Origin: an uncultured Bacteroidota bacterium
GTDB taxonomy: Bacteria > Bacteroidota > Bacteroidia > Chitinophagales > Chitinophagaceae
Reading direction: 5' to 3'
Assembly: GCA_937928385.1 (NCBI GenBank)
Contig: CALEZD010000093.1
Coordinates: 1-64,000, forward strand
DNA: 64,000 nt
Shown here: in pieces, positions 44,692 through 53,160 of the stretch
Layout of the letters: the number at the start of each line of letters is the position of its first letter
Numbering within the stretch: position 1 is the stretch's first letter
Notes under the pieces: model-generated
Told to the model about the DNA's origin: nothing
The model's input: only the letters and a program-made list of their open reading frames with translations
Database searches by the model: none
Program-made: the position numbers and the translations under genes

Positions 44692-44904
44692 ATGAAAATT
44701 GCAGGAATAGTACTTGTAGCGATAGGTGTATTGATGTTAATATTCAATACTATTAATTTCACCACCAAAGAGAAGGTGGTAGATATAGGACCGTTGGAAG
44801 TTAATAAGGAAGAAGAGAGGACAATTGGCTGGCCTGTCTTCGTCGGTGGTATTGTATTAGCTGCGGGTATAGGTTTAACAGTGGCCGGTTCCAGGAATAA
44901 ATGA
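44692..44904 (+). CDS. Small two-helix membrane protein
   Basis: A 70-residue protein with two membrane helices (residues 3-20 and 48-66). The loop reads FTTKEKVVDIGPLEVNKEEE, a pattern I recall from unnamed small membrane proteins of Bacteroidota. Function unknown. It is 48 bp downstream of the hydrolase gene on the same strand. Confidence 0.7.
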   Translation: MKIAGIVLVAIGVLMLIFNTINFTTKEKVVDIGPLEVNKEEERTIGWPVFVGGIVLAAGIGLTVAGSRNK

Positions 44905-45272
44905 TCTTTTATTAATCAATGGTTCTAATTCCTTCTAATTCACATCAGCAATCCGAAAGTAATGCTCATATCTATATGTAAAGCTCAGGGTTTGTCATAA
45001 CAGTTTCATTAACAATACTTTAACCAAACGTTTTGTTGATTTACGCTGTCTTATATCTTTACACTGAAATTGTAAAAGCAAATTTTTTTCAGCGAAAAAT
45101 GGAAAAAGATATATATTGGCAAGGTATTTGTGTTAAATATTTTCACAATTGTGCAATATAACTCGTAATTAATCGTTAATTAACTTAAAGCAACGCCTTA
45201 TAGCATAGACTTCTACTTTGAATCAATAAGATACGGAACATGTAAAAACGTGTACCTAACAGGTAGAACAAT
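44905..45272. other. 368-base intergenic region before the sigma factor gene
   Basis: AT-rich. A TTTG at 45032-45035 followed by TTATATCTTTA near 45051-45061 resembles a weak Bacteroidota promoter whose last base differs. The sequence between it and the sigma gene is an untranslated leader of about 200 bases. I see no gene or stable hairpin. Confidence 0.5.
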
Positions 45273-45857
45273 ATGCAAACAATCCACCAACAAACCGATG
45301 CTCAATTGGTGCAATCCTTCAAGGATGGCAATGCGGGCGCATTAGAAACACTTATCTACAGGTATAAGGATAAGATTTATACCGGCATATTTATGCTGGT
45401 GAAAGACCAGTACACAGCCGAAGACATTTTCCAGGACGCCTTTTTGAAAATCATCCGTACCATACAGGCCGGCCGTTATGCAGAACAAGGTAAATTTTTG
45501 CCCTGGGCTATGCGTGTGGCGCACAACCTGTGCATGGACCACTTCAGAAAAATACGCCAGCAGGTTCCGGTAACATTATCTGATGGCTCAGACCTGGCGG
45601 AATTGCTGGGCGAAACGGAAGATATTGCATCGGCAAGAATGGAGAAAAGGCAAACACACGAAACTATCAGGCAACTGATAGAAATGCTGCCTGAAGAACA
45701 GAGAGAGGTGATAGTGTTGCGCATATATGGAGATCTCAGCTTTAAGGAGATCTCAGACCTGACATCGGTAAGTATCAATACTGCACTGGGCAGGATGCGC
45801 TACGGGCTTATAAACCTGCGCAGGCTGATAGAAGAACGGAAGCTGGTTTTGCGCTAA
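45273..45857 (+). CDS. ECF-type RNA polymerase sigma factor
   Basis: A 194-residue sigma-70 family factor with region 2 (YKDKIYTGIFMLVKDQYTAE, DIFQDAFLKIIR) and region 4 HTH (LPEEQREVIVLRIYGDLSFK, then EISDLTSVSINTALGRMRYG). No anti-sigma gene lies next to it. In P. gingivalis the ECF factor SigP works with PorX; this gene could be the equivalent, but that is inference from the presence of porX in the same window. rsmE follows after 30 bases, probably in one operon. Confidence 0.9.
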   Translation: MQTIHQQTDAQLVQSFKDGNAGALETLIYRYKDKIYTGIFMLVKDQYTAEDIFQDAFLKIIRTIQAGRYAEQGKFLPWAMRVAHNLCMDHFRKIRQQVPVTLSDGSDLAELLGETEDIASARMEKRQTHETIRQLIEMLPEEQREVIVLRIYGDLSFKEISDLTSVSINTALGRMRYGLINLRRLIEERKLVLR

Positions 45858-45887
45858 AGCAGGATTTTTATTTATCTTGCCCGCCGC

Positions 45888-46604
45888 ATGGCACCGCTAT
45901 TTTTTCATGATGGAATATTGAATGCAGGCACTGAACTGGACCTGCCGGATGACACTGCAAAGCATATAGTGCAGGTGCTGCGTATGCAGCAGGGAGATGC
46001 AATAGACCTGACTGATGGCAGGGGGGTACATGCACACGCTGTCATCAGCAAAGTGCAGAAGAAGCAATGCGCCGTTATGGTGAATGATGTTCACTTGCAT
46101 CAACGCAAACAGGTGCCATTACACATGGGGGTGGCATTTACCAAAAATAGCAGCCGCAACGAGTGGATACTGGAAAAGGTAACAGAACTGGGTGTGACTA
46201 CCATAATACCACTGCAAACTGCACGCAGCGAGCGCGAAAAATTCAGGTACGACAGGTGGCATAATATACTGGTAGCGGCTATCATACAGTCGAAACAATA
46301 CTTTTTGCCTGAACTAAAAGAACTTAATTCAGTTGATAAACTGATGCCGGCATTTGCAGGTACTGAACAGAAACTGGTAGCACACTGTATGGATGGGGCA
46401 CTGAGGCAACCCATTAGTGATGCCATGCAAAAAGATAAGGAAACGTTATTGTTGATAGGGCCGGAGGGTGATTTTACTGATGAAGAAGTAAAAACGCTAA
46501 CTTCGGAAGGATACATAGGTATAAGTATGGGTACCAATCGCCTGCGTACAGAAACAGCGGCTGTAACCGCCTGTGCTTATTTCAATATGCTCAATCATGG
46601 TTAG
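45888..46604 (+). CDS. rsmE: 16S rRNA (uracil-1498-N3)-methyltransferase
   Basis: The 238-residue SPOUT methyltransferase modifies U1498 of 16S rRNA with S-adenosylmethionine. The N-terminal PUA-like part has AKHIVQVLRMQQGD; the C-terminal knot has LLIGPEGDFTDEEV and MGTNRLRTETAAVTA. Length is normal. It overlaps by eight bases with the downstream DUF4159 gene and follows the sigma factor closely. Confidence 0.95.
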   Translation: MAPLFFHDGILNAGTELDLPDDTAKHIVQVLRMQQGDAIDLTDGRGVHAHAVISKVQKKQCAVMVNDVHLHQRKQVPLHMGVAFTKNSSRNEWILEKVTELGVTTIIPLQTARSEREKFRYDRWHNILVAAIIQSKQYFLPELKELNSVDKLMPAFAGTEQKLVAHCMDGALRQPISDAMQKDKETLLLIGPEGDFTDEEVKTLTSEGYIGISMGTNRLRTETAAVTACAYFNMLNHG

Positions 46605-47259
46605 AAAAATCGTATTCGTATTAGTGTTTACATGCCTGGCGGGTATAGCAGGGGCGCAGAATATGAAGTTGGGGCTGCTGGTATACGGCGGCGGTGGTGA
46701 CTGGTATGCCAACCCAACAGCACTGAAAAACCTGGCTGCCTTCTGCAATAAAACACTGAATACCGACTTCAATACACAAGAAGGGCAAGTGGCGGCAGGT
46801 AGCCCTGATATTTTTAATTATCCATTTGTGCACATGACCGGGCACGGCAGGTGGGCAGTAACAGACGATGAAGCACGCAACCTGCGCACTTATTTAGCAG
46901 CGGGTGGTTTTCTGCATATAGATGATAACTATGGCCTGGATGAATATGTACGCCCCGCGCTGAAAAGAATTTTCCCGGATGCAGAATTGGCCGAATTGCC
47001 ATTCTCTCATCCTATCTACCACCAGGCTTTTAATTTTGCAAATGGATTGCCCAAGGTGCACGAGCATGATAACAAGCCGCCCAAAGGGTACGGATTATTT
47101 TACCAGGGGAGGTTAGTGGTATATTATACCACCCAAACCGACCTGGGAGACGGATGGGAAGACCCCGAGGTACACAACGACAGCCCCGAAGCACATAGAA
47201 AGGCGCTGGAAATGGGTGCAAATATTGTGCAGTATGCTATGACGGGAGGAGGTAGTTAG
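46597..47259 (+). CDS. DUF4159 secreted protein
   Basis: A 220-residue protein from the ATG at 46597, which overlaps the end of rsmE; the ORF extension to 46573 is rejected. It has a signal peptide (KIVFVLVFTCLAGIAGAQ). The DUF4159 domain shows FVHMTGHGRWAVTDDEARNL and GGFLHIDDNYG segments, resembling the class I glutamine-amidotransferase-like fold without a proven enzyme function. Translational coupling with rsmE is likely. Its stop overlaps the stop of the convergent glycosyltransferase gene. Confidence 0.88.
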   Translation: MVRKIVFVLVFTCLAGIAGAQNMKLGLLVYGGGGDWYANPTALKNLAAFCNKTLNTDFNTQEGQVAAGSPDIFNYPFVHMTGHGRWAVTDDEARNLRTYLAAGGFLHIDDNYGLDEYVRPALKRIFPDAELAELPFSHPIYHQAFNFANGLPKVHEHDNKPPKGYGLFYQGRLVVYYTTQTDLGDGWEDPEVHNDSPEAHRKALEMGANIVQYAMTGGGS

Positions 47260-48383
47260 TGTGCGTCTTTCAGCATGATACTGATTACTTTTTCAGCTAT
47301 GGCTCCGTGGTAATAAGCATCGTAAAAAGATGAGGGGGTTTCAGAGGGGTTGTTGATGGCCTGTATTACCTTTTCTGCAAAGCTATCCCAGTCGTTATCA
47401 CCTGCCAGCAGTAGTTTGTCGCTGCAAAGTGCCGGAATTAAGCCTGCTGCACCTGATGCGGAACTGATAACTGTTTTGTTGTAACCCAAAGCTTCTACAG
47501 CTTTTGTTTTAATGCCACCGCCCTTCAAAACAGGGTTGAGCATAATGTCACATCCATTCAGGAAAACTTCCAGGTCTTGTACAAAACCTAATGTCTGTAT
47601 ATTGGAGGTGCCTGCTATCTGTTGTTGCAGCGATTCATCCAGTCCCTTTCCCCCAATCAATATTTCGTGAGGTATACCCGCTTTCTTCAGGCGTGGTTGT
47701 ATTTCGTCCAGAATATATCTTACCGCCTGCTCGTTGGGGGGATAATCTAAAGCTCCAAGAAAATACAGCCAGGGTACATCTGCAGATATTTTTAACTCGC
47801 CGGCCAGTTGTTTCTTGGCTTCATAATGGCCTGGTGGTACAGCTTGCAGGTCGCAGCCGAATAAGACGAGGTGGCATTTTTTTTTCGGCAAATCATAGTG
47901 CTCTGCCGCCCAATCAGCATCTTCATGCGTGATGAAGAATATGCCGTTTGCCTGTTGCATAGCATAGCGTTCATATTTTGCTAATATGGGCCACCAGGGC
48001 TTACCCAGGTCTTTGAATCTTTGCGACTCAATATTGTGAGAACGTATATACCATGGCACACCCAGTTTGTTAGCCACAGTCATAGCAGAAACAGCCATAT
48101 AAGGGTGCTCGCATATAATATGGGTACAGTGTATTTCATGTGCGATGCGCAACATGTCTTTCACCCCATATCCCGGAAGGTAGCGGTACTTTTTATTTGG
48201 AAATATCTTATGCAGTTTAAATGAAAAGTTGCTGTCAGCGTTGTTATCCGTACTCACTATATGGTCGTTGCCATGCAACCCGATATGATGGTGCAGCTTG
48301 GCAATAGCCTGGTGCCCGCCATTTTTTAGGGGCAGGAACACGTAAGGGGCTATACTTAAGATATTAATTTCTCCGGCAGTCAT
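47256..48383 (-). CDS. Family 4 glycosyltransferase (GT-B)
   Basis: A 375-residue cytoplasmic glycosyltransferase with two Rossmann-like domains. The sugar-nucleotide-binding side is seen in PWLYFLGALDYPPNEQAV, HEILIGGKGLDESLQQQ and PVLKGGGIKTKAVEALGYN, the last carrying the conserved glutamate region. The N-terminal half has PWYIRSHNIESQRF, typical of GT4 enzymes acting on lipid-linked glycans. The donor and acceptor are unknown; a role in surface polysaccharide or glycoprotein assembly is likely. Confidence 0.9.
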   Translation of the reverse strand: MTAGEINILSIAPYVFLPLKNGGHQAIAKLHHHIGLHGNDHIVSTDNNADSNFSFKLHKIFPNKKYRYLPGYGVKDMLRIAHEIHCTHIICEHPYMAVSAMTVANKLGVPWYIRSHNIESQRFKDLGKPWWPILAKYERYAMQQANGIFFITHEDADWAAEHYDLPKKKCHLVLFGCDLQAVPPGHYEAKKQLAGELKISADVPWLYFLGALDYPPNEQAVRYILDEIQPRLKKAGIPHEILIGGKGLDESLQQQIAGTSNIQTLGFVQDLEVFLNGCDIMLNPVLKGGGIKTKAVEALGYNKTVISSASGAAGLIPALCSDKLLLAGDNDWDSFAEKVIQAINNPSETPSSFYDAYYHGAIAEKVISIMLKDAH

Positions 48384-48421
48384 GTTGAGGCTGCCAAAAT
48401 ACTAATAAGTTGCCGCATCGG

Positions 48422-48505
48422 CTAAAATGACTCGCCAAAAGAAATATAAAAGCCTGAGTTATTGCCCTGGCCGCGGGCGTAGTCTATGCGCAGGTTAATA
48501 TCTTA
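48422..48505 (-). other. In-frame continuation of the barrel gene after a TAA stop
   Basis: Directly after the TAA (48503-48505) the same frame continues for 26 codons (DINLRIDYARGQ, then GNNSGFYISFGESF) to a TAG at 48422. The tail has the alternating pattern and the terminal Phe of a last beta-barrel strand, so it looks like the lost C-terminus of the preceding gene. Confidence 0.75.
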
Positions 48506-49465
48506 TTTGCGGTCTATAAGGAACCGCAGCCCCAGCCCGTAATTGTATTTGGTAGCAGGTAAGGATATATTGCCTATACTGCTGTATAAATTAGAAATAC
48601 CCCCAAATACCGCCAACCCCAACCTCCATACTATGATACTACGCACTTCAGCTTGCAGGGTCGATAGATTTTTATCCCTGAACCTGCCGAAATAATAACC
48701 CCTTACCAGCTTATCTCCACCCAGTAAAGCATAATCGTAAAATGGTGTAGTAGAGAAATTCATTTCATTGTACCAACGTGTTGCAAGTGTCAGCCTATTG
48801 CGCCATGTATGGTAATAACGGCTGTCCAGCAATAATTCGCCATACTTTAACCGGTGGAATACATAGCCGCCTGCAAGGTTGGCATACCAACCTTGTTTGG
48901 GGTTGAGCAGGTTGTTTCTGCTATCATACAACAGTGTATAACCTATGCCTAAAGATGAATTGCCTGCCAGCTCAGGGAAAAGGGAGGAGTTACTCATATT
49001 ACTGTAGCGTAAGTATTTAATTACAGGCCCTGAAAACAGGTGTGGCTGTACCTTTTTCAGGATGTTTCCTTCCGCTATTATCCGGTTGCTATGATAAAGC
49101 AGTTCATTACTGTCGGGAGTGCGGTTCCCTATGCCATAATACCTGTCGGGGAATTTTGAAAAATGTAAGCGCCCTTTGGTCAGCCATTTTTCCTGTTTGA
49201 AAAAATAGGTCCACTCCGTTTCGGCGATGATTTGTTTGTTCCAGGTATAGTTCAGTTCTACTTTGGCATTAGAAGTTCGTGTGAGACTGTCATGATACAA
49301 GTCTAATGTAAATAGGGAGACAGCACCGATATATGTCCTGGTTTCGGGTGTGTAGCCGAAAGCAGGTACGGGTAATATTTTTATGGATTTATGTTTTCTG
49401 TCTTTCCCATTGACTGGTAATGTAAATACATTCAGCAGAAGTAATGCTATGATGGATTTTTGCAT
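48503..49465 (-). CDS. Outer-membrane beta-barrel (D15/BamA-TamA-like), truncated by nonsense codon
   Basis: A 320-residue open frame with a signal peptide (IIALLLLNVFTLPVNG) and a 12-16 strand D15-type barrel: RTYIGAVSLFTLDLYHD, GIGYTLLYDSRNNLLNPKQG, LGGDKLVRGYYFGRFRDKN. The frame stops at TAA in ...FLIDRK*, yet the following 26 codons complete the last strand and end in Phe. The chain seems cut by one base change (for example GAA or AAA to TAA). Without its C-terminal signal the protein should fold poorly; it is either a young pseudogene, a read-through product, or a sequencing error. It is eight bases downstream of the cytochrome/VCBS gene and co-directional. Confidence 0.85.
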   Translation of the reverse strand: MQKSIIALLLLNVFTLPVNGKDRKHKSIKILPVPAFGYTPETRTYIGAVSLFTLDLYHDSLTRTSNAKVELNYTWNKQIIAETEWTYFFKQEKWLTKGRLHFSKFPDRYYGIGNRTPDSNELLYHSNRIIAEGNILKKVQPHLFSGPVIKYLRYSNMSNSSLFPELAGNSSLGIGYTLLYDSRNNLLNPKQGWYANLAGGYVFHRLKYGELLLDSRYYHTWRNRLTLATRWYNEMNFSTTPFYDYALLGGDKLVRGYYFGRFRDKNLSTLQAEVRSIIVWRLGLAVFGGISNLYSSIGNISLPATKYNYGLGLRFLIDRK

Positions 49466-49472
49466 TCCCTTG

Positions 49473-50984
49473 TTATCTGGTTGTATTATTCCTCAGTACT
49501 ATAAAACCTATGCCGTTTTGCACCCATTGCTCTACCAGCCCATTGGGGGGTACTACCTCAAAAGCCAGCGAACCCAAAACTATATCTGTATCGCCATCCC
49601 CATCTATATCTCCTTTGTCCATTACTATCCACCTGCCCAGGGTAGGGTTGTTTATAGTGCTGAGTGTGAAATTGTTCTTGCCATCATTTTCATAATATAT
49701 AAAACTCTCGTCCGGCTGCCCCTGGTAGTCGGGGAAAAAGGAGATTGCGGCTATGTCTATATCGCCATCTTTATCATAGTCGTGCGGCATAGCGGCATAA
49801 GCACCGTTCATTTGCAGGAAGTGCTGTTTTGTGAATTTGTTCTTACCGTCATTCAGGAATACATATATACCATGATAGTGTTTGAGAACAGGTGGAAAAT
49901 CTGCATTGTCACCGGCAGTATAAATAATATCGTCGAACCCGTCGCGGTTAAAATCGTACAACTCAAAGTAGGTAGAGCCATAAGAAGGGGGGAACCTGAG
50001 CGTAGCCTCTTCCCTGAATTTCCCACTACCTTCATTATAGTATGTATAAATCCCTTCATCCCCCTGCCCGAACAGGGATATGATATCAGGTAGCCCATCT
50101 TTGTTCATGTCTTTTATATAGGCTTTTACTGCGCCGGGGCGGTAGCGTAGTACCTTCTTTTCAAAATTCCCCTTTCCTGTGTTTTTCCACCATGCCAGTA
50201 CACCCGTCCATTTGCTGTACTCACAAGTGATTATATCCATCAATCCGTCACCGTCCAGGTCGGCATAGCTGCTGTGTACGGGGCGGCGAAGTGAGTCAAT
50301 CAGTTTGTAGGTTTTTCCTTCGCCTTTGGGTAGGGCTAATATATAACCACTACCTATGTCTGTCGGCGAGAACGAACCCATCATTGTCACGAGATATTCA
50401 TTGCTTAACTCAGTCATGCTAACCGGGGTTTCTCCTACCTTAGCTCCTTGTATAAATTGTAAATCGGCAGAGAATACCGACAAGCTTTGGGAATTGGCAT
50501 CTCCGGTAAATACGGCTCTGTTCACTGTGTCCAGCTTCACCATGGTAACACTTGGGGGTGACAACTTGTAAACCGGGACTTCTGTACCGAACTGCTTCAA
50601 CCCTTTGATGATTTCTTTTTTAGCGGGTACAGGCAATTTATCGGGTGCATTTTGCAGGTAGAAGGCTTTTATCTTTCGCCACTCTTCATTGGTCACTACC
50701 TGTTGTTTGGGGAACACGCCTGATGCTTCAGCAATCTGCCGTTCTATCTCGTTGGCAACAAGAACGCCGCGCAGGCTGTCGTGTTCTATCACACCCAGGA
50801 ACACGCCCATGCGCGGCAGCATATATTTTTCCCAGGAATTTTTGTCTAACAAATCCGGTTCGGGAAAACTATGGCAGCTTACGCAATAAGTTTTGGCTAA
50901 TGCCTGCCCTTCTTCGGCAGTTTTGTTTTGTGTACACGAAACAAACAGCAGCATGGATACTGCAATAAAAATATACTTGCCCAT
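49473..50984 (-). CDS. Lipoprotein with cytochrome c motif and VCBS/FG-GAP repeats
   Basis: A 503-residue lipoprotein (lipobox FVSC17). Residues 25-110 form a cytochrome c domain with CVSCH (34-38) and an ENSWEKYM-type region. From about residue 130 there is a beta-propeller built of VCBS/FG-GAP blades, with several calcium-binding loops such as ADLDGDGLMD, YDKDGDIDIA and GDIDGDGDTDIV. It is predicted to be anchored in the envelope and to bind calcium and haem. It leads an operon with the outer-membrane barrel gene. Architecture with haem plus propeller parallels the two lipoproteins near 15-18 kb, but the haem motif here is the standard CXXCH. Confidence 0.85.
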   Translation of the reverse strand: MGKYIFIAVSMLLFVSCTQNKTAEEGQALAKTYCVSCHSFPEPDLLDKNSWEKYMLPRMGVFLGVIEHDSLRGVLVANEIERQIAEASGVFPKQQVVTNEEWRKIKAFYLQNAPDKLPVPAKKEIIKGLKQFGTEVPVYKLSPPSVTMVKLDTVNRAVFTGDANSQSLSVFSADLQFIQGAKVGETPVSMTELSNEYLVTMMGSFSPTDIGSGYILALPKGEGKTYKLIDSLRRPVHSSYADLDGDGLMDIITCEYSKWTGVLAWWKNTGKGNFEKKVLRYRPGAVKAYIKDMNKDGLPDIISLFGQGDEGIYTYYNEGSGKFREEATLRFPPSYGSTYFELYDFNRDGFDDIIYTAGDNADFPPVLKHYHGIYVFLNDGKNKFTKQHFLQMNGAYAAMPHDYDKDGDIDIAAISFFPDYQGQPDESFIYYENDGKNNFTLSTINNPTLGRWIVMDKGDIDGDGDTDIVLGSLAFEVVPPNGLVEQWVQNGIGFIVLRNNTTR

Positions 50985-51217
50985 ATAATATGGGGCGAAA
51001 GTATTGCGTAAAATAATCTTCTTGTGTTAACCCGGTATTGTCTTAATGTTATCTTTTTCAAATCGCCTGTGTGCTATAAAATACAGTAGTTTCAGCGCTC
51101 TGGCGGACAGGTAACAATTAAATAAAATTCTGTTTACACAACGGTGAAGTTTTGCTAACAATCCATCAATGATTTGGTAACACGCTCCTTTCATCTTTGC
51201 GTCAAAATCTCCACAAT

Positions 51218-53080
51218 ATGAAAAAAGTAATTTTACTCACAGCTTTAGGCGGGGTAGTAGGTATTGGTGCGCAGGCGCAACTGAAGTTTCCCGTAAATGT
51301 TGAAGCTCAATGGGCATCACAAACAGTATTTATGCCGCAATCTCCACTGAAAGTACAGCCAATATTTGTTGGTGGTGTTGATACGGTACAATCCACTGCT
51401 ACTTATGGTAATGCAGCAGGACAATCCCTGGCTAAAGAATGGCATGACTTCATTGGTTTTACCAAAGATACTACCGAAGGTGCATTAGGATGGGTAATAG
51501 TAAACCATGAGATGACTACCAAAGATGACAAACTTGGTGATGGCGGAGGTATGACCTCTTTTAAAATTAAGCGTGATAAAGAAGGTAAACTGGAAGTAAT
51601 GAACCAGACATTGCCTGATGGCCGTAAAGGTAAATTCTTCAACGTAGATTTCGTAAACACAGTTGGTGAAACAGGTATGAACTGTGGTGGTATTACAGCG
51701 CCTGATGGCCGTATATGGACTGCTGAAGAGTGGATGCGCAGCAGTAATAACCAGTTGTACGCCGGTGGTAATGGTTATCGCGATACCGCTGATGTTACAT
51801 TGAGCAACACAGGGTTAGGTGCAAATTTTGACGGTAAAACCCTGAAAAAATACCAAACATTAAACTGGATGGTAGAAGTTGACCCTAAAACCGGTAAAGC
51901 ATTGCGCAAGCAATACAACTGGGGCCGCGCCGGCTGGGAAGCCGGTGTTGTAATGGCAGATAATAAGACTGTTTACCTGTTTGAAGATGGTACACCCGGT
52001 ATTTTAGCCAGGTTTGTTGCTACTACTGCGGGTGATTTTACAGCAGGCCAATTGTCTGTGTACAAACATGATGCCCCTACAAAATGGATAGATATTGAAA
52101 ATAACCTGGATACGCTGGCTCTGCTGAATACAGTGGCAGTACGTCGTGGTGCCACTATGTTTGCCCGCTTGGAGTGGGGTAGCGTTGCTAATGGTAAAGT
52201 GTACATCACTGAAACCGGCAATGATGGTTTGAACTTCAGTTCAGGCAACTCTCTGAATGGTGTTGTATCACCTTCATTAGTTGACGGTTACAAAAAGCGT
52301 TACCAGGATATGAATGGTATGGCTTTCCCGGGTACTGATGCAGCAGCTGCAGACTCAGTACGTGCGGGTAAACTAAGGGACTACTATGGCCGTGTGGTGG
52401 AGTTTGACCCCGCTACTAATATGGTTCGTTCTTATATAGAAGGTGGCCCATACACCTCTTCTTCAACTTCCGCCCAGTTGCCTTTCTATCCCGGAAAACA
52501 CCTGACTAACCCGGATGGTCTGTCAACGGTGAAATTCGGTAACAAAGAATACTTACTGATACAGGAGGATAATAACGGTACCAGCTACAACCGTATGCCG
52601 AATGGCTTGACGCAAATCAGGGCAGAAGCATACCTCCTGGACGCTTCATTGACTAACCCTACTATCGGAGATTTGCAGCGTTTGACTGCTTGCGCTCCCG
52701 GTGCTGAAATAACAGGTGGTATCCAGATAGATAGCAATACTATCTTAATCAACAGCCAGCACCCATCTTCTAATAACGTTGCTCCATACAATCACTCTCT
52801 TACTGTAGCGATATATGGTTTTATGCCTCATAAAGATGATACTACTGTTAATATAGGCGAAGTTGCTCCCGTAGTAGCTAAAACATTCACTATCTATCCT
52901 AACCCGGTAGCGCGTGAACTGCACCTGAGCAAGGTAATGGACATAGCTATATACGACATGAATGGCCGCCGTATGAAAGTGTACAGGCAGGTAAATTCTG
53001 TAGATGTATCTGACATGGCTGCAGGTATGTATTTTATCCGCAACGAAGAAGGTGAAACACTGAAATTCATCGTAGAATAA
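51218..53080 (+). CDS. PhoX-like (DUF839) secreted protein with T9SS type A sorting domain
   Basis: A 620-residue protein from the ATG at 51218; a TTG 21 bases upstream is rejected. Signal peptide (VILLTALGGVVGIGAQAQ). The body follows the PhoX/DUF839 propeller: GWVIVNHEMTTKDD, RIWTAEEWMR, YLFEDGTPGILARFV, LTNPDGLSTV and INSQHPSS. The last 80 residues are a type A sorting domain (FTIYPNPVARELHLS). PhoX enzymes are calcium/iron phosphatases; whether this is an active phosphatase is not proven. It ends in a strong terminator, so it is separate from the peroxidase gene behind it. Confidence 0.82.
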   Translation: MKKVILLTALGGVVGIGAQAQLKFPVNVEAQWASQTVFMPQSPLKVQPIFVGGVDTVQSTATYGNAAGQSLAKEWHDFIGFTKDTTEGALGWVIVNHEMTTKDDKLGDGGGMTSFKIKRDKEGKLEVMNQTLPDGRKGKFFNVDFVNTVGETGMNCGGITAPDGRIWTAEEWMRSSNNQLYAGGNGYRDTADVTLSNTGLGANFDGKTLKKYQTLNWMVEVDPKTGKALRKQYNWGRAGWEAGVVMADNKTVYLFEDGTPGILARFVATTAGDFTAGQLSVYKHDAPTKWIDIENNLDTLALLNTVAVRRGATMFARLEWGSVANGKVYITETGNDGLNFSSGNSLNGVVSPSLVDGYKKRYQDMNGMAFPGTDAAAADSVRAGKLRDYYGRVVEFDPATNMVRSYIEGGPYTSSSTSAQLPFYPGKHLTNPDGLSTVKFGNKEYLLIQEDNNGTSYNRMPNGLTQIRAEAYLLDASLTNPTIGDLQRLTACAPGAEITGGIQIDSNTILINSQHPSSNNVAPYNHSLTVAIYGFMPHKDDTTVNIGEVAPVVAKTFTIYPNPVARELHLSKVMDIAIYDMNGRRMKVYRQVNSVDVSDMAAGMYFIRNEEGETLKFIVE

Positions 53081-53108
53081 TTTAAAAATAAAGCACTATG
53101 CATAACTA

Positions 53109-53145
53109 CCGAAGCCCGAATGCGGGCTTCGGTTTGTTTGTTTTT
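53109..53145 (+). terminator. Strong intrinsic terminator after the PhoX-like gene
   Basis: CCGAAGCCCG (53109-53118) pairs with CGGGCTTCGG (53123-53132) over a four-base loop, followed by TTTGTTTGTTTTT. Confidence 0.9.
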
Positions 53146-53160
53146 AAAATCATGTGATAT

